Below are positions 51,278-61,059 of a stretch of DNA of 64,000 nt, in pieces; within the stretch, counting starts at the first letter, position 1; every line of letters begins with the position of its first letter. The notes under the pieces are model-generated. The model made no database searches and was not told the DNA's origin. It was given only the letters and a program-made list of their open reading frames with translations. Location: the NCBI GenBank assembly GCA_002238725.1, contig MPMX01000002.1, positions 1 to 64,000 on the forward strand, read 5' to 3'. The translations under genes and the position numbers were made by a program. Origin of the DNA: Rhodospirillaceae bacterium bin65. GTDB taxonomy: Bacteria; Pseudomonadota; Alphaproteobacteria; Bin65.

Positions 51278-52885
51278 ATGGCCAAAAACCTGGCAACCTG
51301 GGATCCGGAAGACGAGGCGTTCTGGCGCACCGAAGGCAAGCGCGTCGCAACCCGGAACCTCTGGATTTCGATTCCCTGCCTGCTGTGCGGCTTCGCCGTG
51401 TGGCTGTACTGGGGGATCATCACGGTTCAGATGATCAACCTAAAGTTCCCCTTCTCCCAGGCGGAACTGTTCACGCTCGCCGCAATCGCCGGCTTGAGCG
51501 GCGCGACCCTGCGCATTCCCTCGTCTTTCTTCATCCGTATCGCCGGCGGCCGCAATACGATCTTTCTGTCAACGGCGCTGCTGATCGTCCCGGCGGCCGG
51601 AACCGGGTTGCTGTTGCAGGATCCGAATACGCCGCTGTGGCAGTTCCAGATCATGGCGCTGCTGTCCGGCTTCGGCGGCGGCAACTTCGCCTCCTCGATG
51701 TCGAACATTTCCTTCTTCTATCCAAAGAAGGTGCAGGGCTATTCGCTCGGCATGAATGCCGGCCTCGGCAATTTCGGCGTCACCACGATGCAGATTCTGG
51801 TGCCGCTGGTCATGACGGTGGGCGTCTTCGGCGGCTCAGCCCTGATTCTCGAAAACAGTTCGGGCACGCTGGTCGGGAAAATTCCGGCCGGAACCGAGAC
51901 CTTTATCCATAACGCCGGCTACATCTGGGTCGCCATCCTGATCCCGCTGGTGATCGCCGCCTGGTTCGGCATGAACAACATCACGGCAGAGCATGTCTCG
52001 CCGGGCCTCGGTTCGACGGCCGGCGCCTTCGGCAAGATTCTCGGCATGCTGGCGATCGGCCTGATCACCGCGGCGATCGGGCTGTGGCTGCTGCTGCCGG
52101 AGAAAGCCGGCGGCTCCGGCCTTGAGCTGAGCAAGTGGATCGTGCTGCCCCTTGTGATCGCTGCAACGGTCTTTGCGCTGCGGCTGATTCCCGGCACGAT
52201 CCGCCAGAGCCTCGACCAGCAATATTCGATCTTCAGGAACAAGCACACCTGGGCGATGACGGTCATCTACACGATGACCTTCGGCTCGTTCATCGGTTAC
52301 GCCGCCGCCTTCGGCCTGGCGATCAAGGTGGTGTTCGGCTTCCAGCATATCGAAGTCGACGGCGTGATGACCCACACGACGGTCAATCCGAACGGGCCGA
52401 GCGCGTTGATGTATGCCTGGACGGGCCCGTTCATCGGCGCGCTGATCCGCCCGATCGGCGGCATGATCTCCGACCGGCTGGGCGGCGCGCTGGTCACGCA
52501 GATCATCTCGGTCATCATGGTCGCCTGCGCCCTGGGCGTCGCATATTTCCTGTCGTTGGCCTACGCCTCGCCGACACCCGAAGAATATTTCACGCCGTTC
52601 CTGATCCTGTTCCTGATCCTGTTCGCCGCGACCGGGATCGGCAACGGCTCAACCTTCCGCACTATTGCCATCGTCTTCGACAAGGTGCAGGCCGGGCCGG
52701 TCCTGGGCTGGACCTCTGCGGTCGCGGCCTACGGCGCCTTCATCATCCCCAAGGTGTTCGGCGAGCAGATCAAGGCGACGACGCCGGAATACGCGCTCTA
52801 TGGCTTCGCAGCCTTCTATTTGGTTTGCATCGGCATCAACTGGTGGTTCTATCTGCGGAAGAATGCCTACGTGAAGAACCCGTGA
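51278..52885 (+). CDS. narK2: Nitrate/nitrite transporter NarK2
   Basis: This 535-residue major-facilitator protein is a second, longer NarK with the signature GFGGGNFASSMSNISFFYPK and GMNAGLGNFGVTTMQ. Type 2 NarK proteins exchange nitrate for nitrite. The narK1-narK2 pair before narGHJI occurs in Pseudomonas and some alphaproteobacteria, where in others the two are fused. AAAGGGAAA precedes the ATG, 48 bp after narK1, and narG follows by 13 bp. Confidence 0.93.
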   Translation: MAKNLATWDPEDEAFWRTEGKRVATRNLWISIPCLLCGFAVWLYWGIITVQMINLKFPFSQAELFTLAAIAGLSGATLRIPSSFFIRIAGGRNTIFLSTALLIVPAAGTGLLLQDPNTPLWQFQIMALLSGFGGGNFASSMSNISFFYPKKVQGYSLGMNAGLGNFGVTTMQILVPLVMTVGVFGGSALILENSSGTLVGKIPAGTETFIHNAGYIWVAILIPLVIAAWFGMNNITAEHVSPGLGSTAGAFGKILGMLAIGLITAAIGLWLLLPEKAGGSGLELSKWIVLPLVIAATVFALRLIPGTIRQSLDQQYSIFRNKHTWAMTVIYTMTFGSFIGYAAAFGLAIKVVFGFQHIEVDGVMTHTTVNPNGPSALMYAWTGPFIGALIRPIGGMISDRLGGALVTQIISVIMVACALGVAYFLSLAYASPTPEEYFTPFLILFLILFAATGIGNGSTFRTIAIVFDKVQAGPVLGWTSAVAAYGAFIIPKVFGEQIKATTPEYALYGFAAFYLVCIGINWWFYLRKNAYVKNP

Positions 52886-52898
52886 GGAGGCGAATCCG

Positions 52899-55800
52899 AT
52901 GAGTCATTTCCTGGATCGGTTAACCTTCTTCAGGAAGACCGTAGACACCTTTTCCGACGGGCACGGCATCGTCACCAACGAAGACCGCGACTGGGAGGAT
53001 TCCTACCGGGCGCGCTGGCAGCACGACAAGATCGTGCGCTCGACCCACGGCGTGAACTGCACCGGCTCCTGCAGCTGGAAGATCTACGTCAAGGGCGGGA
53101 TCATCACCTGGGAGACCCAGCAGACCGACTATCCGCGGACCCGGCCGGACCTGCCGAATCACGAGCCCCGCGGCTGTTCGAGGGGCGCCAGCTACTCCTG
53201 GTATATCTACAGCGCCAACCGGCTCAAATATCCGCTGGTGCGCAGCCGGCTGGTCCGGCACTGGCGCGAGGCGCGCAAGACCATGGCGCCGGTCGATGCC
53301 TGGGCGTCGATCGTCGAGGACGAAGCCATGCGCAGGGACTACCAGCGGGTGCGCGGGCTCGGCGGATTCGTGCGCTCGGACTGGGACGAGGTCAACGAGA
53401 TCGTCGCGGCGGCCAATATCTACACGATCAAGACCCACGGGCCGGACCGCGTGATCGGCTTCTCGCCGATCCCGGCGATGTCGATGGTCTCCTATGCCGC
53501 GGGCTCGCGCTACCTGTCGCTGATCGGCGGCGTGTGCATGAGCTTCTACGACTGGTATTGCGATCTGCCGCCGTCGAGCCCGCAGACCTGGGGCGAGCAG
53601 ACCGACGTGCCGGAAAGCGCGGACTGGTACAACTCAACCTTCCTGATGATGTGGGGCTCGAACGTTCCGCAGACGCGCACGCCCGACGCTCATTTCATGA
53701 CCGAGGTCCGCTACAAGGGCGCGACCACGGTAACTGTGACTCCGGACTACAGCGAAGCGTCGAAATTCGCCGACATCTGGCTCAACCCGAAGCAGGGCAC
53801 CGACGCCGCGATGGCGATGTCGATGGGCCACGTGATTCTCAGGGAATGGCATCTGGCGGGCAGGAGCGCATATTTCGAAGACTATTGCCGCCGCTTCACC
53901 GACATGCCGTTCCTGGTGACGTTGCGAAAGGCCGAAGGCGGTTATGTGCCCGACCGCATGCTGCGCGCCGCCGACCTGCCGGACGACCTGGGGCAAACGA
54001 ACAATCCCGATTGGAAAACCGTCGCGGTGGACGAATCGCGGGGCGACGCGCTGGTCTGCCCGGTCGGCTCGATCGGCTTCCGCTGGGGCGAGGCCGGGAA
54101 GTGGAATATCGAGGAAAAGGACGGCGGAGAAGGCCACGCGACGAAACTGCGGCTGAGCCTGATCGATATCGGCGACGACGTCGCCTCGGTCGGTTTCCCG
54201 TATTTCGGCAAGACCAGCCACGACTATTTCGCCGGCACGGACCATGACGAGGTGCTATGGCGGAACGTGCCGGTACGGAAGGTCGAGACGCAGGACGGCG
54301 AAGCGCTGGTCGCCACGGTCTACGACTTGTTCATTGCGAACTATGGGCTGGACCGCGGGCTGGGCGGCGGGAACGTGGCCGCGAGCTTCGATGACGATGT
54401 GCCCTACACTCCCGCATGGCAGGAGCGCATCACCGGGGTCGCGCGCGACAAGGTGATCGCGGTCGCGCGGCAGTTCGCCGAGAACGCGCACAAGACGGAA
54501 GGCCGCTCGATGGTCATCGTCGGCGCCGCGCTCAACCACTGGTACCACATGGACATGATCTACCGCGGCATCATCAACATGCTGGTGATGTGCGGATGCG
54601 TCGGCAAGCCCGGCGGAGGCTGGTCGCACTATGTCGGGCAGGAAAAGCTGCGGCCGCAGACCGGGTGGCTGCCGCTCGCCTTCGCCCTCGACTGGAACCG
54701 CCCGCCGCGGCACATGAACAGCACGTCCTTCTGGTACAGCCACACCGACCAGTGGCGTTACGAAAAGATTGCTGTCGACGAGATCATCTCCCCGCTGGCG
54801 CCCGAGGGCGACTGGGAGTCGCTGAGCCTGATCGACTTCAACGTCCGTTCGGAGCGCATGGGCTGGCTGCCGTCGGCCCCGCAACTGGAGACCAACCCGC
54901 TGGACGTTACCCGGGCTGCCGGCGACGGCGATCCGGTCGGGGCGGCGGTCGCCGGGATCCAGGCCGGCACCCTGCGTCTGTCCTGCGACGATCCCGACGA
55001 GCCGAAGAACTGGCCGCGCAATCTGTTCGTCTGGCGCTCGAATCTCCTGGGCTCGAGCGGGAAGGGTCACGAGTATTTCCTGAAACATCTGCTGGGCACC
55101 CAGCACGGGGTGCAAGGCAAGGAGCTCGGCGAATCCGGCGGCCGGAAGCCGGTCGAAGTCGCGTGGCACGACGCCGCGCCGGAAGGCAAGCTCGACCTGC
55201 TGGTCACGCTCGATTTCCGCATGTCGACGACCTGCCTCTATTCCGACATCGTGTTGCCGACAGCGACCTGGTACGAGAAGAACGATCTCAACACCTCGGA
55301 CATGCACCCCTTCATCCATCCGCTGTCGGCCGCGGTCGACCCGGTGTGGGAAACCCGCAGCGACTGGGAGATATTCAAGGGAATCGCGAAAAAATTCTCC
55401 GAGGTTGCCGAAGGCGTGCTCGGCGTCGAGCGCGACCTCGTGCTGGTGCCGACCCTGCACGACACGCCGATGGAACTGGCGCAGGCGACCGACGTAAAGG
55501 ACTGGAAGAAGGGCGAGTGCGATCCCGTCCCGGGCAAAACCATGCCGAACATGGTGGTGGTCGAACGCGACTATCCCAGCACCTACAAGAAATTCACCGC
55601 GCTGGGCCCGCTGATGACCAAGGCCGGCAACGGCGGCAAGGGCATCAGCTGGAACACCGAGGACGAGGTCGAGTTCCTCAAGCGGCTGAACGGCGAGGTG
55701 CGCGAGGACGGCGTCTCGAAGGGCCTGGCGAAAATCGACACCGACATCGACGCGACCGAGGTCGTGCTGGCGCTGGCGCCGGAGACAAACGGCCATGTCG

Positions 55801-56654
55801 CCGTCAAGGCGTGGGCGGCGCTGGGCAAGGCGACCGGGCGCGAGCACGAGCACCTGGCGGCGGCGCGCGAGGAGGACAAGCTGCGCTTCCGCGATCTGCA
55901 GGCGCAGCCGCGCAAGATTATCTCGTCGCCGACGTGGTCGGGCGTCGAGTCGGAAAACGTCACCTATACGGCGGGCTACACGAACGTGCACGAGCTGATC
56001 CCGTGGCGCACGCTGAGCGGGCGGCAGCAGCTCTACCAGGATCATCTGTGGATGCGCGCCTTCGGCGAGCAGTTGTGCGTCTACAAGCCGCCGGTCGACA
56101 CCAAGACGATAAGGCCGCTGATCGACGAAAAGGACAATGGCAACCCGCAGGTTGTGCTGAATTTCATCACCCCGCACCAGAAGTGGGGCATCCACAGCAC
56201 CTATACCGACAACCTGCTGATGCTGACCCTGTCGCGCGGCGGGCCGATCGTCTGGCTCAGCGAGACCGACGCCCGCAAGGCGGACATCGAGGACAATGAC
56301 TGGATCGAGGCCTACAACGCCAACGGCGCCCTGGTTGCGCGCGCCGTCGTGAGCCAGCGCGTGCCCGAGGGCATGACGCTGATGTATCATGCCCAGGAAA
56401 AGATCGTGAACGTGCCGGGCAGCGAAGTGACGGGATCGCGCGGCGGCATCCACAACTCGGTCACCCGCGCGACGGTCAAGCCGACCCACATGATCGGCGG
56501 CTATGCGCAACTGTCCTACGGGTTCAACTACTACGGCACCGTCGGCTCGAACCGCGACGAGTTCGTGATCGTGCGCAAGATGCAGACGGTGGATTGGATG
56601 GAGGGTCCGTACCGGGCCCCGGAAATGAGTGCGGCAATGGAGGCGGCGGAATGA
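52899..56654 (+). CDS. narG: Respiratory nitrate reductase alpha subunit
   Basis: This 1251-residue molybdenum enzyme of the membrane-bound, cytoplasm-facing complex reduces nitrate to nitrite. The FS0 [4Fe-4S] ligands H50, C54, C58 and C93 appear in STHGVNCTGSCSW and PRGCSRGASYSW. The Mo-ligand region is SFYDWYCDLPPSSPQTW. The late HxN/GSNRDEFVIVRKMQTVDW end is typical. No twin-arginine signal is needed since NarG stays inside. It overlaps narH by 4 bp (ATGA). Confidence 0.98.
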   Translation: MSHFLDRLTFFRKTVDTFSDGHGIVTNEDRDWEDSYRARWQHDKIVRSTHGVNCTGSCSWKIYVKGGIITWETQQTDYPRTRPDLPNHEPRGCSRGASYSWYIYSANRLKYPLVRSRLVRHWREARKTMAPVDAWASIVEDEAMRRDYQRVRGLGGFVRSDWDEVNEIVAAANIYTIKTHGPDRVIGFSPIPAMSMVSYAAGSRYLSLIGGVCMSFYDWYCDLPPSSPQTWGEQTDVPESADWYNSTFLMMWGSNVPQTRTPDAHFMTEVRYKGATTVTVTPDYSEASKFADIWLNPKQGTDAAMAMSMGHVILREWHLAGRSAYFEDYCRRFTDMPFLVTLRKAEGGYVPDRMLRAADLPDDLGQTNNPDWKTVAVDESRGDALVCPVGSIGFRWGEAGKWNIEEKDGGEGHATKLRLSLIDIGDDVASVGFPYFGKTSHDYFAGTDHDEVLWRNVPVRKVETQDGEALVATVYDLFIANYGLDRGLGGGNVAASFDDDVPYTPAWQERITGVARDKVIAVARQFAENAHKTEGRSMVIVGAALNHWYHMDMIYRGIINMLVMCGCVGKPGGGWSHYVGQEKLRPQTGWLPLAFALDWNRPPRHMNSTSFWYSHTDQWRYEKIAVDEIISPLAPEGDWESLSLIDFNVRSERMGWLPSAPQLETNPLDVTRAAGDGDPVGAAVAGIQAGTLRLSCDDPDEPKNWPRNLFVWRSNLLGSSGKGHEYFLKHLLGTQHGVQGKELGESGGRKPVEVAWHDAAPEGKLDLLVTLDFRMSTTCLYSDIVLPTATWYEKNDLNTSDMHPFIHPLSAAVDPVWETRSDWEIFKGIAKKFSEVAEGVLGVERDLVLVPTLHDTPMELAQATDVKDWKKGECDPVPGKTMPNMVVVERDYPSTYKKFTALGPLMTKAGNGGKGISWNTEDEVEFLKRLNGEVREDGVSKGLAKIDTDIDATEVVLALAPETNGHVAVKAWAALGKATGREHEHLAAAREEDKLRFRDLQAQPRKIISSPTWSGVESENVTYTAGYTNVHELIPWRTLSGRQQLYQDHLWMRAFGEQLCVYKPPVDTKTIRPLIDEKDNGNPQVVLNFITPHQKWGIHSTYTDNLLMLTLSRGGPIVWLSETDARKADIEDNDWIEAYNANGALVARAVVSQRVPEGMTLMYHAQEKIVNVPGSEVTGSRGGIHNSVTRATVKPTHMIGGYAQLSYGFNYYGTVGSNRDEFVIVRKMQTVDWMEGPYRAPEMSAAMEAAE

Positions 56655-58195
56655 AGATTCGCGCACAGATCGGCAAGGTGCTGAATCTCGACAAGTGCAT
56701 CGGCTGCCACACCTGCTCGGTGACCTGCAAGAATGTCTGGACCAGCCGCGAGGGCATGGAATACGCCTGGTTCAACAATGTCGAGACCAAGCCCGGCGTC
56801 GGCTATCCCAAGGAATGGGAGAACCAGGAAGTCTGGAACGGCGGCTGGGTGCGCAAGAAGAACGGCCGCATCGTGCCGAAAATGGGCGGCAAGCTGCGCA
56901 TCCTGGCGAAGATTTTCGCCAACCCGGACATGCCGCAGATCGACGATTATTACGAGCCCTTCACCTTCGACTACGAGCATCTGCACAACGCGCCCGAATC
57001 GCAGGCCCCGCCGACGGCGCGCCCGCGCTCGCTGATCAGCGGCGAGCGCATGGACAAGATCAAATGGGGCCCGAACTGGGAGGAGATTCTCGGCGGCGAA
57101 TTCTCCAAGCGCAGCAAGGACGTCAATTTCGAAGCGCTCGAAAAGGACATCTACGGCCAGTTCGAAAACACCTTCATGATGTATCTGCCGCGCCTGTGCG
57201 AGCACTGCCTCAACCCGAGCTGCGTTGCGGCCTGCCCGTCGGGCGCGATCTACAAGCGCGAGGAGGACGGCATCGTCCTGATCGACCAGGACAAGTGCCG
57301 CGGCTGGCGCATGTGCGTCTCCGCCTGCCCCTACAAGAAGATTTACTACAACTGGCGGTCCGGAAAATCGGAGAAGTGCATCTTCTGCTACCCGCGCATC
57401 GAGGCGGGGCAGCCGACGGTCTGTTCCGAAACCTGCGTCGGGCGTATCCGCTATCTCGGCGTGCTGATGTACGACGCCGACCGAATCGAGGAAGCGGCGG
57501 CGGCGGAAGACCCGCAGGACCTGTACCAGGCGCAGCTCGACATTTTCCTCGACCCCCACGACCCGGCGATCATCCGGCAAGCGCTGCAAGACGGTGTGCC
57601 CCAGGCCTGGATCGACGCGGCACAGCGCTCGCCGGTCTGGCGCATGGCGATGGACTGGAAGGTCGCCTTTCCGCTGCATCCCGAATACCGCACCTTGCCG
57701 ATGGTCTGGTACGTGCCGCCGCTGTCGCCGATCCAGGCGGCGGCCGAGGCCGGCGCGCTGGGCACCGAAGGGCTGATTCCGGATGTCTCCCAGCTGCGAA
57801 TTCCGCTCAGATATCTCGCCAATCTGCTGACGGCAGGCGACGAAGCCCCGGTCAAACTGGCCCTGGAGCGGATGCTGGCGATGCGGGTCTATATGCGCGC
57901 CAAACATGTCGACGGCCGACGCGAAGTGCGCGCCCTCGAACAGGTCGGTCTCACGGAAACCGATATCGAGGACATGTACCAGACGATGGCGATCGCCAAC
58001 TACGAGGACCGCTTCGTGATCCCGACCACCCACCGCGAATATGCCGAAGAGGCCTTTGACCTGCGCGGCGAGTGCGGTTTCAGCTTCGGCGACGGCTGTA
58101 GCGGCGGCGGCGACAAGATCGACCTGTTCAGCCACGAGGTCCGGGTCGGCCCCAGCGCCGGCGGCCGGTCGGACAAGGTGGGCGCGCCCCGATGA
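56651..58195 (+). CDS. narH: Respiratory nitrate reductase beta subunit
   Basis: This 514-residue electron-transfer subunit has four Cys clusters. The first is C16-x2-C19-x2-C22-x3-C26 (CIGCHTCSVTC). The [3Fe-4S] signature, where Trp replaces one Cys, is CRGWRMCVSAC. Further clusters are in CEHCLNPSCVAACPSG and CIFCYPR. It links heme in NarI to NarG. ATG 56651 overlaps the narG stop, showing coupling. Confidence 0.98.
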   Translation: MKIRAQIGKVLNLDKCIGCHTCSVTCKNVWTSREGMEYAWFNNVETKPGVGYPKEWENQEVWNGGWVRKKNGRIVPKMGGKLRILAKIFANPDMPQIDDYYEPFTFDYEHLHNAPESQAPPTARPRSLISGERMDKIKWGPNWEEILGGEFSKRSKDVNFEALEKDIYGQFENTFMMYLPRLCEHCLNPSCVAACPSGAIYKREEDGIVLIDQDKCRGWRMCVSACPYKKIYYNWRSGKSEKCIFCYPRIEAGQPTVCSETCVGRIRYLGVLMYDADRIEEAAAAEDPQDLYQAQLDIFLDPHDPAIIRQALQDGVPQAWIDAAQRSPVWRMAMDWKVAFPLHPEYRTLPMVWYVPPLSPIQAAAEAGALGTEGLIPDVSQLRIPLRYLANLLTAGDEAPVKLALERMLAMRVYMRAKHVDGRREVRALEQVGLTETDIEDMYQTMAIANYEDRFVIPTTHREYAEEAFDLRGECGFSFGDGCSGGGDKIDLFSHEVRVGPSAGGRSDKVGAPR

Positions 58196-58205
58196 AGGCC
58201 GACCG

Positions 58206-58919
58206 ATGAAATCCTACCGGGCGCTCGCGGCACTGCTGCACTATCCCACGGCCGACCTGGCCGAGGCGGCGGGCGAGGTCGCCGCACTGGTCAAGGAAGA
58301 GGGGCGGCTGTCCCGGAACGCGACGGCGGCGATTGACCGGCTGGCGGCGCAGCTGACGCTCGGCGACCTGTTGACCGCGCAGGAGACCTATGTCGGCCTG
58401 TTCGACCGGTCGCGCAGCCTGTCGCTGCACCTGTTCGAGCATATCCACGGCGAATCCCGCGACCGCGGCCAGGCGATGGTCAACCTGGCGGCGCATTACG
58501 AAACGCACGGGTACAGCATCGACTCCAACGAATTGCCGGATTACCTGCCGCTGTTCCTGGAGTTCCTGTCGCTGATCGAGCCCAATGAGGCGGCGGACCT
58601 GCTGTCGGAAGTGGTGCACATCGTTGCTGCCGTCCGCATCCGGCTGGAGCGGCGCGGCAGCGACTATGCCGGCGTATTCCAGGCGATCGAGGAAACCGCC
58701 GCCAGGCGGCCGGACAGCGCCGCGGTCGAAAGCCTGCTCGAGCAGGACAAGCCGCCGGAAGCTGAAGCGGCGGAACTCGACAAGGAGTGGGAGGAGGCGC
58801 CGGCCTTTTCCGGCGCCCCGGACGGCGGCTGCGCCGCGGCCCGCGACACCCTCAACCGCGTGGCGGAACTTGCGGCCGCCCCCGCCCGCACGGACAGGAC
58901 GGAGCATGACCATGGGTGA
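58206..58919 (+). CDS. narJ: Nitrate reductase chaperone NarJ
   Basis: This 237-residue cytoplasmic TorD/NarJ-family chaperone helps insert the Mo cofactor into NarG and holds NarGH until membrane attachment. YRALAALLHYPTADL, QETYVGLFDRSRSLSLHLFEHIHGESRDRG and ELPDYLPLFLEFL, each abbreviated here by its core, are diagnostic. The tail from about residue 180 is Glu/Ala-rich and variable. It starts 10 bp after narH. Confidence 0.95.
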   Translation: MKSYRALAALLHYPTADLAEAAGEVAALVKEEGRLSRNATAAIDRLAAQLTLGDLLTAQETYVGLFDRSRSLSLHLFEHIHGESRDRGQAMVNLAAHYETHGYSIDSNELPDYLPLFLEFLSLIEPNEAADLLSEVVHIVAAVRIRLERRGSDYAGVFQAIEETAARRPDSAAVESLLEQDKPPEAEAAELDKEWEEAPAFSGAPDGGCAAARDTLNRVAELAAAPARTDRTEHDHG

Positions 58920-59616
58920 CTGGTTGCACATCCTCGTCTTCGGCTATTACCCCTATTTCGCGGCGACGGTGTTTCTGGCCGGCAGCCTGATCCGCTTCGA
59001 CCGCGAGCAATACACCTGGCGCAGCGGATCGAGTCAGCTGCTGCGGCGCCGGCAGCTCATCATGGGCAGCGTGCTGTTCCACATCGGCATCCTGTTCCTG
59101 TTCCTGGGGCACCTTGTCGGCTTGCTGACGCCAAAGGAGATCTACCACGCCTTCGGCCTCAGCTCCGGCGCCAAGCAGATGCTGGCGATCGTCGCCGGCG
59201 GCGTCTTCGGCATCGTCTGCTTCATCGGCCTCACCATGCTTCTGCACCGGAGGCTGTTCGATCCCCGGATCCGCAAGACATCGAGCGCGATGGACATCGC
59301 GATCCTGGCCATCCTCTGGCTGCAGCTTGTGCTCGGCCTGGCGACCGTACCGTTCTCGTGGGCGCACCGGGAAGGCGGCGAGATCATGGTCGCTTTGTCG
59401 CTTTGGGCGCAGAAGATCGTCACCTTCCAGGACGGGGCGGCCGACTATGTCGCCGACGTGCACTGGGTCTACCAGCTGCACATCTTCCTCGGCCTCACGA
59501 TCTTCCTGATTTTCCCGTTCAGCCGTCTCGTCCATATCTGGAGCGCGCCTGTCGGCTACCTGGGACGGCGCGGTTATCAGGTGGTGCGCACCCGGGAAGG
59601 ACGCCGGGCGGCCTGA
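58912..59616 (+). CDS. narI: Nitrate reductase gamma subunit (cytochrome b)
   Basis: This 234-residue five-helix membrane subunit takes electrons from quinol. Heme-ligand candidates are H57 and H67 in LFHIGILFLFLGHLVG, and H184/H190 and H208 in VHWVYQLHIF and RLVHIW, which match the E. coli pattern H56, H66, H187 and H205. ATG 58912 lies seven bases after GGAG and overlaps narJ by 8 bp; ATG 58906 is in frame. Confidence 0.96.
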   Translation: MGDWLHILVFGYYPYFAATVFLAGSLIRFDREQYTWRSGSSQLLRRRQLIMGSVLFHIGILFLFLGHLVGLLTPKEIYHAFGLSSGAKQMLAIVAGGVFGIVCFIGLTMLLHRRLFDPRIRKTSSAMDIAILAILWLQLVLGLATVPFSWAHREGGEIMVALSLWAQKIVTFQDGAADYVADVHWVYQLHIFLGLTIFLIFPFSRLVHIWSAPVGYLGRRGYQVVRTREGRRAA

Positions 59617-59623
59617 CCCGATC

Positions 59624-60385
59624 ATGACCGGAATCCAGGTTAACGGCCGCTGCATCGACGAAGATGCAATCCTGCGGGAGATGCAGTATCACCCGGCCGA
59701 GAATGTCGCCGCGGCACGGCGCGCCGCGGCCGAATGGCTGGTGATCCGCGCGCTGTTGCTCGATCGAGCTCACGCGCTCGGGATCGACGAGGCCGACGAA
59801 TCGGCGGCGGTTCAGGCCGTGATCGATCGCGAGGTGGATATTCCGGAGCCCGCCGAGGCCGAATGCCGCCGCTATTACGACAACAACCCGGCGCGCTTCA
59901 GCAGTCCAGATCTGGTCGAAGCCGCGCATATCCTGCTCGCGGCAGCGCCCGACGACGAGGCGCAGCGCGACCGGGCCGAGGCGCAGGCCGGGGAGCTGAT
60001 CGATACGTTGAGCGGGACGCCGGAGCGTTTCGGCGAACTGGCGCGAGCCCATTCCGCCTGCGATTCGAAGCACAATGACGGCCGGCTGGGTCAGCTTTCG
60101 CGCGGCGACACGGTGCCGGAAATGGAGACCTTCCTGTTCAATCTGGAAGAGGGGCAGCTTTCGCCGATCCCGGTAAAGACGCGCTACGGCCTCCATGTCG
60201 TGCGCGTCGACAAGCGTGTATCCGGGCGGTTGCTGCCCTACGAAACCGTGGCCGACAAGGTCGCCGACTATCTGAAGGAGGCGTCCTGGCGACGGGCCTT
60301 CAGGCAGTATGTCCAGCTACTCGCCGGGGATGCCCGTATTTCGGGCTTCGATATTGCCGCCGCCGATTCTCCGCTGGTGCAATGA
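59624..60385 (+). CDS. Parvulin-type peptidyl-prolyl isomerase in nar operon
   Basis: This 253-residue protein has a helical SurA-like N-terminal part (about 1-95) and a parvulin domain at about 105-205 with VEAAHILLAA, then SACDSKHNDGRLGQLSRGD and YGLHVVRVDKR. No signal peptide is visible, so it is cytoplasmic. A PpiC-like gene also follows narI in Pseudomonas. It probably assists folding or cofactor maturation of NarGH. It starts 7 bp after narI and ends the operon, converging on a MarR gene. Confidence 0.9.
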   Translation: MTGIQVNGRCIDEDAILREMQYHPAENVAAARRAAAEWLVIRALLLDRAHALGIDEADESAAVQAVIDREVDIPEPAEAECRRYYDNNPARFSSPDLVEAAHILLAAAPDDEAQRDRAEAQAGELIDTLSGTPERFGELARAHSACDSKHNDGRLGQLSRGDTVPEMETFLFNLEEGQLSPIPVKTRYGLHVVRVDKRVSGRLLPYETVADKVADYLKEASWRRAFRQYVQLLAGDARISGFDIAAADSPLVQ

Positions 60386-60457
60386 CGGGCAGGAATTCCG
60401 AGCGCCGGGACTTTTCTCGGTCTGCTTCTCGCCGGCGCAGCGACTAAAGTTTGCGGG

Positions 60458-60907
60458 TCAGTTGAGAGGAACCGGCGCGCTGCCTGTTTCCCGCCCCTCG
60501 CCCGCCGGGTTCGGCCCGATGCTGTCAAGGCCTTCGACGTCGATTCCGGCCAGACGCTCCGCCAGGCGCGCTTCGTAGGAGCGGATCGCCGGGATACTCC
60601 TACGGTAGGCCTCGAGTCCGAAATCGGACGCCATGACAATGATAACCCGCTGGTCGCGTTCGCTCTGCTTGCGCAGCACCAGCGAGCGGACGACCATCCG
60701 GTCGACCAGCTTCGACAGGGCGGACATCTGGATGGAGGAGCGTGCGGACAGGCCGCTCATGGTCCGGCCCTTGCCGTCGCTCAGGCTGTCCAGCACCCGC
60801 CACTGGACGAGCGACAGATCGAGCGGCCGGAGCAGGCCGTCCAGATCCAGGGCCACGGACTGTCCGGCCCGGATCAGGATGTCGGCCAGGCTGCCGGTGA
60901 AAGTCAT
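60458..60907 (-). CDS. MarR family transcriptional regulator
   Basis: This 149-residue winged-helix regulator has LDLSLVQWRVLDSLSDG before the HTH, SIQMSALSKLVDRMV as recognition region, and a wing at QSERDQRVIIV. ATG 60907 follows GGGAGGTG at ideal distance; the frame extends to 61066 without similarity. It is divergent from the AmiC-like gene with a perfect 12-bp palindrome between, so it probably controls that gene and itself. Confidence 0.9.
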   Translation of the reverse strand: MTFTGSLADILIRAGQSVALDLDGLLRPLDLSLVQWRVLDSLSDGKGRTMSGLSARSSIQMSALSKLVDRMVVRSLVLRKQSERDQRVIIVMASDFGLEAYRRSIPAIRSYEARLAERLAGIDVEGLDSIGPNPAGEGRETGSAPVPLN

Positions 60908-60955
60908 GCACACCTCCCGTGCGCGTCGGTCCGGCCAGCCGCGGGATCCTCGAAA

Positions 60956-60967
60956 CTTTCGCGAAAG
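60956..60967. promoter_or_regulatory. Perfect palindrome between divergent MarR and AmiC-like genes
   Basis: CTTTCGCGAAAG is its own reverse complement. Flanking AAAC and GTTT extend the symmetry with a small offset. The centre lies 54 bp from the MarR start codon and about 98 bp from the AmiC-like start, a proper place for a shared operator. Confidence 0.45.
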
Positions 60968-61059
60968 CGTTTGGCACAAGACCGCCGGATTGGGGTAGGA
61001 TTCGCGCCGTTGGAAGAAACGGCCTCCGAACGGCCGTGGGGAGCGGCCCCGGACAAGGT

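Noticed and set aside
54255-56666. Open frame of about 800 codons on the minus strand opposite narG
   Set aside because: Shadow of narG, whose metal-binding motifs and overlap with narH leave no doubt about the coding strand.
60970-61000. Sigma54 promoter suggested by TTGGCAC before the AmiC-like gene
   Set aside because: The -12 GC element is not at the required 10-bp distance from the GG, so the match covers only half of the consensus.
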